Assembly (NCBI RefSeq): GCF_032586235.1
Contig: NZ_JAWHTD010000036.1
Coordinates: forward strand, 1 to 37,799
Direction: 5' to 3'
DNA: 37,799 nucleotides
DNA from: Aestuariicoccus sp032586235
Lineage (GTDB): Bacteria; Pseudomonadota; Alphaproteobacteria; Rhodobacterales; Rhodobacteraceae
Part shown: piece after piece, positions 7,643 through 16,419 of the stretch
Layout: the number at the start of each line of letters is the position of its first letter
Position numbering within the stretch: position 1 is the stretch's first letter
The notes under the pieces: model-generated
What the model was told of the DNA's origin: nothing
Databases searched by the model: none
Seen by the model: the letters and a program-made list of their open reading frames with translations, nothing else
Position numbers and translations under genes: made by a program

Positions 7643-8710
7643 ATGGCGCTGCCCGTGCTGGAACAGTTGAAATACTGGGGCGTGGCCCTGGCGGTGTTTG
7701 CCGTGACGCTCTGGTTTCTGGGCGATGTTCTCTTGCCGTTCGTGCTGGGCGGAGCCATCGCCTATTTCCTCGATCCGGTGGCCGACCGGCTGGAGCGTAT
7801 GGGCCTGTCGCGGGGCGCCGCGACCGGCGTCATCACCATCGCGGCGATCGTCATTTTCGTGATCATGGCGCTGTCGGTGGTGCCGGCGCTGATCCAGCAG
7901 ACGCTGCAATTGTTCAACACCGCGCCGCAGCTCTTCCGCGATCTGCAGGCCTTTCTGACCGAAAGCTTCCCGTCGGTCATGGTCGAGGACAGCGCGGTGC
8001 GCCAAACGCTTGTCGGCATCGGCGACACCATCCGCGAGCGCGGCGGCCAATTGCTGGAAACCGCGCTCAACTCGGCCGCGTCGCTGATCAACATCGTCCT
8101 TTTGTTTGTCATCGTGCCGGTGGTGGCGGTCTACCTGCTGCTCGACTGGGACAACATGACCGCCCGCATCGACGAGCTTTTGCCCCGCGATCACGCGCCC
8201 ACCATCCGCATCCTCGCGACCGAGATCGACCGGACGCTGGCCGGGTTCATCCGGGGCATGGGGTCGGTCTGCCTGATCCTGGGCACCTATTACGCGCTCG
8301 CGCTCTGGCTGGTGGGGCTGCAATTCGGGCTGGTTGTGGGGGTCGTCGCGGGCATCCTGACCTTCATCCCCTACGTCGGGGCGATTGTCGGCGGGGCGCT
8401 GGCCATCGGCCTGGCGCTCTTTCAGTTCTGGGGCGACTGGGGTTGGATCGTGGCCGTGGCGGTGATCTTTCAGATCGGGCAGTTGCTCGAGGGCAATGTG
8501 CTGACGCCCAAGCTGGTGGGAAACTCGGTCGGCCTGCATCCGGTCTGGCTGATCCTGGCGCTGTCGGTTTTCGGGTCGCTCTTCGGCTTTGTGGGGATGC
8601 TGGTGGCGGTGCCTCTGGCGGCCTCGCTGGGGGTGTTGATCCGGTTCCTGATCCGGCAATATCGGGACAGCCGCCTCTATCGCGGCCTCACCGACCAGAA
8701 CCGGGAATGA
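7643..8710 (+). CDS. AI-2E family (PerM/TqsA-like) membrane transporter
   Basis: A 355-residue integral membrane protein with about eight hydrophobic helices, the LPFVLGGAIAYFLDPVADRLER start typical of the family, and the central FIPYVGAIVGGALA and GNVLTPKLVGNSVGLHPVW motifs near residues 250-300. The family includes the E. coli AI-2 exporter TqsA, PerM and sodium/proton-exchange members, so the name does not establish autoinducer transport. AGGA precedes the ATG. The hdaA gene starts 4 bases after its stop, an arrangement kept in many alphaproteobacteria where perM-like and hda genes are adjacent. Substrate unknown. Confidence 0.88.
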   Translation: MALPVLEQLKYWGVALAVFAVTLWFLGDVLLPFVLGGAIAYFLDPVADRLERMGLSRGAATGVITIAAIVIFVIMALSVVPALIQQTLQLFNTAPQLFRDLQAFLTESFPSVMVEDSAVRQTLVGIGDTIRERGGQLLETALNSAASLINIVLLFVIVPVVAVYLLLDWDNMTARIDELLPRDHAPTIRILATEIDRTLAGFIRGMGSVCLILGTYYALALWLVGLQFGLVVGVVAGILTFIPYVGAIVGGALAIGLALFQFWGDWGWIVAVAVIFQIGQLLEGNVLTPKLVGNSVGLHPVWLILALSVFGSLFGFVGMLVAVPLAASLGVLIRFLIRQYRDSRLYRGLTDQNRE

Positions 8711-8714
8711 CGTC

Positions 8715-9443
8715 ATGAGCCGCCAGCTGGCCCTTCCGCTGAAAGTCCGCCCCGCGCTGGGGCGCGGCGACTTTTTCGTCGCCCCGCCCAATGCGGTCGC
8801 GGTGGCGCTGATCGACGGCTGGCGCGACTGGCCGGGCGGCAAGCTCTTGCTCTGCGGCCCCGTCGGGTCGGGCAAGACCCATCTGGCGCATGTCTGGTCG
8901 GCCGAAAGCTTTGCACGGATCGTTCCGGCGCGCCGGCTGGCCCAGGCGGATATCCCGGCGCTGGCGCAGGGCCATGTCTGCGTCGAAGACGTGCAGGCCA
9001 TCGCCGGCCAGCCCGAGGCGGAAAACGCGCTTTTTCATCTTCACAACCTGGTTCTGGCCAACGGCAACGCACTTTTGCTGACCGCCGACACGCCGCCCGC
9101 GCAATGGCCGCTGACCCTGCCCGATCTGAAAAGCCGGATGATGGGCACCCCGCTGGCGCGGCTCGAGCCGCCGGACGACGAGCTGCTGTCGGTCGTGCTG
9201 GCCAAGCTGTTCGCCGATCAACAGATCGTGCCGGCGGCCAATGTGATCCCCTATCTGGTGCGCCATATGCCGCGCTCGTTCGACATGGCCGGGCGCATGG
9301 TGGCGGCGCTCGATGCCGCGGCGCTGGCCGGGTCGCGCCGGATCAGCCGGGATCTGGCCCGCGAGGTGTTGGCGCACGAGGAACAATACGTCGAGACGAC
9401 GGTGTCTCCCCTGCGGCGCTCGCCGCCCGGAGAACCGGCATGA
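8715..9443 (+). CDS. hdaA: DnaA-related replication regulator HdaA
   Basis: A 242-residue AAA+ protein related to DnaA domain III. Residues 4-9 are QLALPL, the sliding-clamp-binding motif found at the start of Hda proteins. Walker A is GPVGSGKT at 48-55. The Walker B position reads HVCVEDVQAI (about 87-96). The later part carries SRMMGTPLARLEPPDDELL, like the sensor region of Hda. With the beta clamp, Hda stimulates ATP hydrolysis by DnaA and so prevents re-initiation of replication. Its stop overlaps the ppk start in ATGA, so ppk translation should be coupled to it. Length and context match HdaA of Caulobacter and Rhodobacter. Confidence 0.9.
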   Translation: MSRQLALPLKVRPALGRGDFFVAPPNAVAVALIDGWRDWPGGKLLLCGPVGSGKTHLAHVWSAESFARIVPARRLAQADIPALAQGHVCVEDVQAIAGQPEAENALFHLHNLVLANGNALLLTADTPPAQWPLTLPDLKSRMMGTPLARLEPPDDELLSVVLAKLFADQQIVPAANVIPYLVRHMPRSFDMAGRMVAALDAAALAGSRRISRDLAREVLAHEEQYVETTVSPLRRSPPGEPA

Positions 9444-11617
9444 CCCAGGCCGATTTCCTCGCCTCCGAACCGCCCGAACCGGTTGCACTGCCCGATCTGG
9501 ACCAGAGCGGGCCGGGCCGGTTCCTTAACCGCGAGCTCAGCTGGCTGGGCTTTAACTGGCGCGTGGTCGAAGAGGCCGAGAACCCGCGTGTGCCGCTTCT
9601 GGAACGGTTGCGGTTCCTGTCGATCTCGGCCTCCAACCTCGACGAATTCTACACCGTGCGCGTCGCCGGTCTGCGCGAGCTGGCCAAGGAAGGCAACGCC
9701 ACCCCCGCCGCCGACGGGCTGAGCCCGGCCGAACAGCTTGTCCTGATCGACGAAAACGCCCGCCGCCTGCTCGCCCGCCAGCAAGAGGTGCTGGCCAGTC
9801 TGCGCACCGAGATGGAGGCGCAGAACATCACCATCGTCCGGCGCGACGGGCTGACCGACGACGATATCGCCTTTCTCGAAGAGGCGTTCCTGGCCCAGGT
9901 CTTTCCGGTGCTGTCGCCGCTCGCCATCGACCCGGCGCATCCGTTCCCCTTCATCGCCAACATGGGCTATTGCCTGGCGCTGCAGCTGGAACGGCGGCGC
10001 GACCGGAAACCCTTGCAGGCGGTGCTGCCGATCCCGGCGCAGATCAGCCGCTTCATGTCCCTGCCCGCCCCCGAGGGCAGCCTGCGCTACATCTTTCTCG
10101 AGGACGTGCTGCTCTTGCATATCGACAGCCTGTTCCCGGGCTACGAGGTCAAGAACCACTTCGGCTTCCGCGTTCTGCGCGACAGCGATCTGGAGGTCGA
10201 GGAAGAGGCCGAGGATCTGGTGCGCGAATTCGAGGTCGCGCTGAAACGCCGCCGCCGGGGCGAGGTCGTGCGGCTGACCATCACGACGGGCGCACCCAAG
10301 GCGCTGCGCGGCGTGGTGATGCGCGAATTGCACGTCGCCGACAACGAGGTGGTCGAACTGGACGGCATGATCGGCATCGCCGACCTGTCGGAACTGGTGA
10401 CCGACGCGCGGCCCGATCTGCTCTGGCCCACGTTCATGCCGCGTGTGCCGGAACGAGTGCAGGACCACGAGGGCGACATGTTCGCGGCGATCCGCCAGAA
10501 GGACATGCTGCTGCACCACCCCTACGAGACCTTCGACATGGTGGTCCGGTTCCTGGCGCAGGCCGCGCGGGATCCGGATGTGGTGGCGATCAAGCAGACG
10601 CTCTACCGCACCTCGCGCAACTCGCCCATCGTCGACGCGCTTTGCGAGGCCGCCGAGGACGGCAAATCCGTCACCGCGCTGGTCGAGCTGAAGGCCCGTT
10701 TCGACGAGGCCGCCAACATCCGCCAGTCGCGGCGGCTGGAACGGTCGGGCGCGCATGTAGTCTATGGCTTTCTCGACTGGAAGACCCACGCCAAGATCAG
10801 CACCGTTGTGCGCCGCGAGGGCGACAAGCTGGTGACCTACACCCATTTCGGCACCGGCAATTACCACCCGATCACCGCGCGCATCTATACCGACCTGTCG
10901 CTTTTCACCTGCGACGCGGCGCTGGGGCGGGACGCGACCAAGGTGTTCAACTACCTGTCGGGCTATGCCCATCCCGAGAGGCTCGAAAACCTGGCGATCT
11001 CGCCGCACAACCTCAAATCGAGGATGCTCGAGATGATCGCCGCCGAGGCGGAACACGCGCGGAACGGCAAGCCCGCGCAGATCTGGCTCAAGATGAATTC
11101 GCTGATCGAGCCCGACATGATCGACGCGCTTTACGCCGCAAGTGCCGCGGGCGTGCGGATCGACGCGGTGGTGCGCGGCATCTGCGGGCTGCGCGCGGGC
11201 GTCAAGGGGCTGTCCGAGAACATCCGCGTCAAATCCATCGTCGGCCGGTTTCTGGAACATTCGCGCATCATCTGCTTTGGCAACGGCCACGGCCTGCCGC
11301 ACAAGAAGGCGCGCGTCTTCATCAGCTCGGCCGACTGGATGGGCCGCAACCTCAACCGCCGGGTCGAGACGCTGATCGAGGCGACGAACCCAACCGTCAA
11401 GGCACAGATCGTCAGCCAGATCATGGCCGCGAACCTCGCCGACACGGCACAAAGCTGGGTGATGGAGGCCAACGGCGACTTTGTCCGCCACCCGATGCCC
11501 GAAGGCGCGTTTTCGTTCAACTGCCACCGGTTCTTTATGGAGAACCCGTCGCTTTCGGGGCGCGGATCGGCGGGCGCATCGGACGTGCCGCAGCTGACCC
11601 ATACCGACGACGGCTGA
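9440..11617 (+). CDS. ppk: Polyphosphate kinase 1
   Basis: Polymerises the gamma phosphate of ATP into inorganic polyphosphate, reversibly. The 725-residue protein opens with RFLNRELSWLGFNWRVVEEA, the PPK1 N-domain signature (residues about 28-47). It contains the conserved THFGTGNYH segment with H469 at the place of the autophosphorylated histidine, the YTDLSLFT segment after it, and a second catalytic region near KKARVFISSADWMGRNLNRR (about 620-640). Length is normal for PPK1. The ATG at 9440 overlaps the hdaA stop. The 125-base gap to ppx still leaves a plausible single transcript with exopolyphosphatase, so synthesis and breakdown of polyphosphate are encoded together. Confidence 0.97.
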   Translation: MTQADFLASEPPEPVALPDLDQSGPGRFLNRELSWLGFNWRVVEEAENPRVPLLERLRFLSISASNLDEFYTVRVAGLRELAKEGNATPAADGLSPAEQLVLIDENARRLLARQQEVLASLRTEMEAQNITIVRRDGLTDDDIAFLEEAFLAQVFPVLSPLAIDPAHPFPFIANMGYCLALQLERRRDRKPLQAVLPIPAQISRFMSLPAPEGSLRYIFLEDVLLLHIDSLFPGYEVKNHFGFRVLRDSDLEVEEEAEDLVREFEVALKRRRRGEVVRLTITTGAPKALRGVVMRELHVADNEVVELDGMIGIADLSELVTDARPDLLWPTFMPRVPERVQDHEGDMFAAIRQKDMLLHHPYETFDMVVRFLAQAARDPDVVAIKQTLYRTSRNSPIVDALCEAAEDGKSVTALVELKARFDEAANIRQSRRLERSGAHVVYGFLDWKTHAKISTVVRREGDKLVTYTHFGTGNYHPITARIYTDLSLFTCDAALGRDATKVFNYLSGYAHPERLENLAISPHNLKSRMLEMIAAEAEHARNGKPAQIWLKMNSLIEPDMIDALYAASAAGVRIDAVVRGICGLRAGVKGLSENIRVKSIVGRFLEHSRIICFGNGHGLPHKKARVFISSADWMGRNLNRRVETLIEATNPTVKAQIVSQIMAANLADTAQSWVMEANGDFVRHPMPEGAFSFNCHRFFMENPSLSGRGSAGASDVPQLTHTDDG

Positions 11618-11742
11618 TCCGCCCGATCCTTCGGCACCGCCCGGCCGGTGACGCGAATCGCCGCACTCGTCCCGGCCAATGGGTTGACCTGCCCGGCGGC
11701 CTTGCCCAAGGTGCCCACGCAACGCGAGACCCAAGGTGGTTT

Positions 11743-13287
11743 ATGGACGGACAACCGGACCCGGCAACACCAGAGTGGGAGCCTTTCGGCAGGCCGCTTT
11801 TCGAAGATCCCCGTGCGCGTGCGCTTAGCCGCGTGGGAGTGGTGGATATCGGATCGAACTCGGTCCGGCTGGTGGTCTTCGACGGCGCGGCGCGCAGCCC
11901 GGCGTATTTCTACAACGAAAAGATCATGTGCGCGCTTGGCGCGGGCATGGCCGAAAGCGGCAAGCTGAACCCCGAAGGCAAGGTCCGCGCTTTGGCCGCT
12001 CTGAAGCGCTTTCAACTGCTGGCCAAGGGGATGGGCATTCCCGCGCTGACCGCCGTGGCCACCGCCGCCATGCGCGAGGCCAGCGACGGCCCCGCCTTCC
12101 GCCAGCAAATCCAGGACGAATGCGGGCTCAAGGTCTGGGTCATCGACGGAGAGGAAGAGGCGCGGCTTTCGGCGCAGGGCGTGTTGCTGGGATGGCCGGG
12201 CAGCTTTGGCCTGGTCTGCGACATCGGCGGATCGTCGATGGAGCTGGCGGAAATCTCGGGCGGGCGCGTGGGCAAGCGCATGACCTCGGCGCTGGGGCCG
12301 CTCAAGCTCAAGGACCTGCCGGGCGGGCGCAAGGGCCGCGAAAGACACATCAAGACCGTGATGCAGGATCTGGCCGCGTCCATGGGCGCGCAGCGCGACC
12401 GGCTCTTTCTGGTGGGCGGCAGCTGGCGCGCCATCGCGCGGGTCGACATGGAACGCCGGGGCTATCCGCTTCATGTGCTGCACGAATACCGCATGACGGC
12501 GAAAAGCGTGGCCGCCACGGTCGAGTTCATCCGCAATTCCGATCTGGAGGAACTGCGCGCGGCCTGCAGTATCTCGAATGCGCGGATGTCGCTGGTGCCC
12601 TATGCCGCCGAGGTGCTCAAGCGGCTGGTGCAGACCTTCAAACCCAAGGATATCGCAATTTCCAGCTATGGTATCCGCGAAGGTCTGCTTTACGAACAGA
12701 TGCCGCAAATCCTGCGCGACCGCGATCCGCTGATCGAATCCTGCCGCTTCGCCGAGTCCAAGGACGCCCGCATGCCCGGCTTCGGCAAGACGCTTTACAG
12801 GTTCGTCCATCCGCTCTTTGCCAATGTCCCCGAACCGCGGCAGCGCCTGATCAAGGCCGCCTGTCTTTTGCATGACGTCAGCTGGCGCGCGCATCCCGAC
12901 TACCGCGCCGAGACCTGTTTCGACAACGCCACCCGCGCCAATCTGGGCGGGCTCAAGCACGGCGAGCGGGTCTATCTGGGGCTGGCGCTGCTGCACCGCT
13001 ACCGCAACAAGCGCGAGGGCACGCGGTTCGAAGAGCTCTACGACCTGCTCGACGCGCCCGAACAGCGCGAGGCCGAGGTTCTGGGGAAGGCGATGCGCTT
13101 TGGCGCGATGCTGTGGATGACCGAGGCGACGAAGGGCGGTGCCGCGCTTAGCTGGCAACCCAAGAAGCGCATCCTGCAGCTCAGCTTGCGCGAGGACGCG
13201 CTTGCCCTGTTCGGAGAAGTGGCCGAAGCGCGCTTCAAGTCGCTTGCCAGCGCGCTCGAGGCCACGACCGACGTCAAGGTGATCTGA
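11743..13287 (+). CDS. ppx: Exopolyphosphatase (Ppx/GppA family)
   Basis: A 514-residue member of the ASKHA-fold Ppx/GppA phosphatases, which release terminal phosphate from polyphosphate and may also hydrolyse pppGpp. VVDIGSNSVRLVVFDG (about residues 32-48) is the first phosphate loop, and CDIGGSSMELAEI (about 160-172) is the second. The C-terminal part, with HDVSWRAHPDYR, is the HD-like helical domain of long Ppx proteins. ATG 11743 follows AAGGTGG. The reading frame is open far upstream through ppk, but family similarity begins only after this ATG. Placed directly after ppk, it probably balances polyphosphate turnover. Polyphosphate versus pppGpp preference cannot be told from sequence. 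Confidence 0.93.
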   Translation: MDGQPDPATPEWEPFGRPLFEDPRARALSRVGVVDIGSNSVRLVVFDGAARSPAYFYNEKIMCALGAGMAESGKLNPEGKVRALAALKRFQLLAKGMGIPALTAVATAAMREASDGPAFRQQIQDECGLKVWVIDGEEEARLSAQGVLLGWPGSFGLVCDIGGSSMELAEISGGRVGKRMTSALGPLKLKDLPGGRKGRERHIKTVMQDLAASMGAQRDRLFLVGGSWRAIARVDMERRGYPLHVLHEYRMTAKSVAATVEFIRNSDLEELRAACSISNARMSLVPYAAEVLKRLVQTFKPKDIAISSYGIREGLLYEQMPQILRDRDPLIESCRFAESKDARMPGFGKTLYRFVHPLFANVPEPRQRLIKAACLLHDVSWRAHPDYRAETCFDNATRANLGGLKHGERVYLGLALLHRYRNKREGTRFEELYDLLDAPEQREAEVLGKAMRFGAMLWMTEATKGGAALSWQPKKRILQLSLREDALALFGEVAEARFKSLASALEATTDVKVI

Positions 13288-13293
13288 CCGCGC

Positions 13294-13710
13294 TTACTGC
13301 GCCTGGATCGATTCGAGGTAATAGACCAGCGACAGGATGCGCCCACGCACGAACAATTCGCGCGCTTCGGGAAGCTCGGACGATTCCTCGGCCGCCATGG
13401 CGGAGACCGTGTAGCGATCGCCCCAGAGCGGCATTTCGCTGCCATGCGCGCGAATGATCTCGCGCCCGTCGATCATCCACAGAACGTATTCGAAGGGGAA
13501 AGTGCCATCGCCCTTGTCCCGCGCAAGGTGGGTCAGGTCGGGGGTGTGCATGTCCAGAACCCCGGCCAGCGGGCCGTCGCCCTTGCCCGATTCCCCGTGG
13601 CATCCGGCACAGGCCACCATGTATTCGGCGCGCCCCGCGTCTTCCTGCGCCCAGGCCGCGCCTGCGAACGCACCGGCCAACAATGCCGCGCTCAGAATGG
13701 ATTTGATCAT
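13294..13710 (-). CDS. Periplasmic class I cytochrome c
   Basis: A 138-residue exported protein: signal peptide MIKSILSAALLAGAFAGAAWAQ, then one haem-binding CAGCH (C34, C37, H38). M93 in GSEMPLWG is a likely sixth ligand. It should carry electrons in the periplasm; partner unknown. ATG 13710 follows GGGAGGA at the right distance. A longer in-frame start at 13791 would put 27 extra residues before the signal peptide and is rejected. It converges with ppx with only 6 bases between the stops. Confidence 0.88.
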   Translation of the reverse strand: MIKSILSAALLAGAFAGAAWAQEDAGRAEYMVACAGCHGESGKGDGPLAGVLDMHTPDLTHLARDKGDGTFPFEYVLWMIDGREIIRAHGSEMPLWGDRYTVSAMAAEESSELPEARELFVRGRILSLVYYLESIQAQ

Positions 13711-13821
13711 CGCTCTGTCCTCCCTAGCGACCGGCCGTTGGAAATAACCGGCCATGGATCGAAAGGGTAAACCCGGCGTCGGGTGGCGCATTGATCTGTG
13801 TCAGACAACGGCGCGGGGCGG

Positions 13822-14172
13822 CTAAAGCTCGATCGCGCCTTCGTCGGCGGGGGTTTTGGGCACCTTGCGGCGCAGGATGATGTCGCCGTTGGGCAGCATT
13901 TCCGGCGGCTCGTAGGCCGACCAATCCTCGACCTCGGCCATCAGCTCGCGCAGCGCCGGGCCCATGTACTCGACGAAATCCTGCAAGGCGGGCTCCATTT
14001 CCTGGGCCAGGTCCTGCAAATCCTTCAGCGCCGGTTCGACCTCGTCCATCAGCCCGCGAAAGAAGAGCTTGGCCCCTTCCTCCATCAGGCTCAGCCCGTC
14101 GCCTTCGGCCTCCTGCGCGGCGGCGGGGGTGGCGATGCCAAGGGTCAGGATCAGGGCGATCATGCGTTTCAT
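13822..14172 (-). CDS. Small secreted acidic protein, unknown function
   Basis: A 116-residue protein with a clean signal peptide (MKRMIALILTLGIATPAAAQ). The mature part is acidic and mostly helical, with repeated ME..L.DL segments (about residues 30-80) that could form an amphipathic or coiled-coil structure. It ends in a basic VPKTPADEGAIEL-like tail. No catalytic motif is visible. Similar short proteins occur in other roseobacters under uninformative or mistaken names. It lies between cytochrome c and a nuclease-fold gene on the same strand, with no overlap. Confidence 0.75.
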   Translation of the reverse strand: MKRMIALILTLGIATPAAAQEAEGDGLSLMEEGAKLFFRGLMDEVEPALKDLQDLAQEMEPALQDFVEYMGPALRELMAEVEDWSAYEPPEMLPNGDIILRRKVPKTPADEGAIEL

Positions 14173-14210
14173 GGCATGAATATAGGCGCGGCGCGGCCGC
14201 TTGATAAGGG

Positions 14211-15212
14211 TCAGATGTCGATGTCGAGCGTGACCGGGAAATGATCCGAGGCGGTCAGCAGGGCCTCGCGCAGCTCTGGTGTCGACCAGCAGTGCGGGTC
14301 GTCGAAAGGATGCCAGATGCGCCAGACCGGGCCCCGCGCCGCAAGATCGGGCGACACCATCACGTAGTCCAGCATCGCCTGCATGAACTTTTTCTCGTGG
14401 TTGAGATAGAATCGCGCCGTGGTGGGCTTTGGCCCCCGCTTGGCGTAGAGCGACTGTTCGGCATGCGGGTCGAAGAGCCGCGGGCCGCCGTCGCCCAGCA
14501 CGATCTCGACCGAACTGCGTCCGAAGAGGTGTTCGTATTCGTCCAGCCCCGGACCGTCGTTCAGATCTCCGGCGACGATAACGGCTTCGCCCGCCGCCAT
14601 AAGCTGCTCGATCCGGCGGCGCAGCCAGATCGCCTGGGCCAGTTGCTTGCGCCGGTTGGCGATCGACAGGCGCATGATCTGGTCGCGGGTCGAGGCCCCG
14701 TGCGGCGCCTTGGATTTCAGATGCGCCCCGATCAGCCGCAGGTCGGTGCCCTGCGCCGTGCGCAGGGCAACCTCTAGCGGTGGCTTGGAAAACTGGACCT
14801 TGTCCTCGGTCGCGTCGATGTCGAGGTCGATCCTGAGCACCCCGTCAAAGCGCGGGGCCGCATCGCTTTCGACCGGATCGTGCCGCGCCGTGACCCGGTC
14901 GGGATCGTAGAGCAGCGCGATTTCCTGCTGGGTGTCGTTGACGAATCCCATGGTCACCGCCCGCGCGCGCAGATCGAAGGCCTCGGCAAAGGTTTCCAGC
15001 GCCGAGGTTGTCGAGCGGCGGCGATGGCTGTCGGGCGCCTCGATCACCAGCACCGCGTCGGCGTCGAGGGCGGTAAAGACGATCCCCAGCGCCTCGATCT
15101 GCTGGGCGCGCGTCACGTCGTAACGCGCCGACCATGCGTCATCCATCAAGAGCGCGCCGCTGTCGTCGAAGAGCGCGTCGAACCATTCGACGTTATAGGT
15201 GGCGATCCGCAT
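14211..15212 (-). CDS. Endonuclease/exonuclease/phosphatase family protein
   Basis: A 333-residue protein of the EEP (DNase I-like) fold. The start MRIATYNVEWFD is the conserved first strand with the N residue. AGDLNDGP (about residues 200-207) gives the catalytic D/N pair, and ASDHFPVTLDI at the C-terminus gives the terminal DH. There is no signal peptide, so it should be cytoplasmic; the substrate may be a nucleic acid or a phosphoester. Its ATG shares one base with the stop of the preceding TerB–J-domain gene (TGATG), so the two are coupled. Relatives are annotated only as endonucleases. Confidence 0.82.
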   Translation of the reverse strand: MRIATYNVEWFDALFDDSGALLMDDAWSARYDVTRAQQIEALGIVFTALDADAVLVIEAPDSHRRRSTTSALETFAEAFDLRARAVTMGFVNDTQQEIALLYDPDRVTARHDPVESDAAPRFDGVLRIDLDIDATEDKVQFSKPPLEVALRTAQGTDLRLIGAHLKSKAPHGASTRDQIMRLSIANRRKQLAQAIWLRRRIEQLMAAGEAVIVAGDLNDGPGLDEYEHLFGRSSVEIVLGDGGPRLFDPHAEQSLYAKRGPKPTTARFYLNHEKKFMQAMLDYVMVSPDLAARGPVWRIWHPFDDPHCWSTPELREALLTASDHFPVTLDIDI

Positions 15213-15895
15213 CACGCGTCCGCGCGGGCGACGATCTCTTCCCAGGCGCGGTTGATGTCGATAAGCCGCTTTTCCGACATCCGCACCGCCTCTGCGGGTA
15301 GGCCGCGGGCGATCATGACATCGGGATGGCTGTCGCGCACCAGTTGGCGCCAGACCTTGCGGATTTCCTCGACCGGCATGTCCGGATCGACGCCCAGCAC
15401 CGCGAAGGGATCGGGGGATGCATCGGGCACGAAGCGCGCGCGCAGGCGCTGGAACGAGGTGTCGCGAATCCCGAAGATCTCTGCCACGCGGCCCAGAAAG
15501 GCGTCCTCTTTGGGGTGGTAGGTGCCGTCGGCCATCGCGATGTGAAAGAGCCCCTCGAGCAGGTCGCAGAGCGTGCCTTCGTCGGTGCCGAACATGGCGC
15601 GGATGCGGGCGGCGTATTCCTCGAACCCGGCCACGTCCTGGCGGGCGAGGTTGAACACCCGCGCCGCACCGGCCTCGTCCTCGGCACGGATGTGGAACAC
15701 CTCGCGGAAGGCCATGACCTCGTCGCGGGTGACCAGACCGTCGGCCTTGGCCATCTTGGCGCTGAGCCCGATCACCGCGATGGTGAACGCGACCGAACGC
15801 TCGGGCGGGGTGCGCAAACGGTCGAAAACCGCCGTCAGCCCCTCGCCCGAGGTCAGCGCGGAAAGCGCCTGGGTTATGCGTGTCCAGATCGACAT
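15212..15895 (-). CDS. TerB domain and J-domain protein (DjlA-like, no membrane anchor)
   Basis: A 227-residue protein. Residues about 35-140 form a TerB/DjlA-type helical domain with two conserved metal-site-like stretches (AKADGLVTRDEV and AMADGTYHPKED). Residues about 160-227 form a J-domain with the HPD tripeptide at 190-192, which stimulates Hsp70 (DnaK). E. coli DjlA has an N-terminal transmembrane helix, and none is seen here, so this version is probably cytosolic. The gene overlaps the EEP-fold gene by one base. No strong ribosome binding site is visible before ATG 15895, but nothing better is available in frame. Confidence 0.83.
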   Translation of the reverse strand: MSIWTRITQALSALTSGEGLTAVFDRLRTPPERSVAFTIAVIGLSAKMAKADGLVTRDEVMAFREVFHIRAEDEAGAARVFNLARQDVAGFEEYAARIRAMFGTDEGTLCDLLEGLFHIAMADGTYHPKEDAFLGRVAEIFGIRDTSFQRLRARFVPDASPDPFAVLGVDPDMPVEEIRKVWRQLVRDSHPDVMIARGLPAEAVRMSEKRLIDINRAWEEIVARADA

Positions 15896-15939
15896 GGGGC
15901 AAGGTTACTGCACCGCAGCGCGAATGTCCCTGCGACAGG

Positions 15940-16419
15940 TCACAGCATTTTCTGCATCAGCACCAGATCCATCCAGCGCCCGAACTTGAAGCCCACCTCG
16001 GGCAGGCGCGCGATTTCTTTGAACCCCAGGCGTTCGTGAAAGGCCACCCCTTCGGGATTTTCGCCGCTGACCCCGCCGATCAGCGAGTGGATCCCTGCGT
16101 CGCGCGCAACCGCCTCAAGCGCGGTCATCAGCGCACGCCCGGCGCCCTGCCCCCGCGCCTCGGGCGCGAGCATGACGGAGTGTTCCATCGTCCGGGCATA
16201 GCCGGGCCCGCCGCGAAACGGGAAATACGTGGCGAAGCCTATCGCCGTGCCGTCCGTCTCGGCGACCTGAAAGGCCGCGCCGCGCGCCGCGACATCCGCG
16301 GCGATCCCGGCCTCGGTCTTGGGCGCGGTGGTAAAGGTGATCGCGGTGTCGTCGATGATCGGGTTCCAGATCGCGGCGATCGCCGCCGCATCACCGGCCC
16401 GCGCGGGCCGGACGATCAT
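15940..16419 (-). CDS. GNAT N-acetyltransferase (phosphinothricin-type)
   Basis: A 159-residue GCN5-related acetyltransferase. It begins MIVRPARAGDAAAIAAIWN and has the acetyl-CoA-binding loop APEARGQGAGRALM (about residues 94-107), followed by AFHERLGFKEIARLPEVGFKFG, typical of the phosphinothricin/methionine-sulfone acetyltransferase group. It would N-acetylate a small amine or amino-acid analogue. The ATG at 16419 overlaps the stop of the VOC gene by 4 bases (ATGA), so the pair is one operon. Substrate is unknown. Confidence 0.85.
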   Translation of the reverse strand: MIVRPARAGDAAAIAAIWNPIIDDTAITFTTAPKTEAGIAADVAARGAAFQVAETDGTAIGFATYFPFRGGPGYARTMEHSVMLAPEARGQGAGRALMTALEAVARDAGIHSLIGGVSGENPEGVAFHERLGFKEIARLPEVGFKFGRWMDLVLMQKML

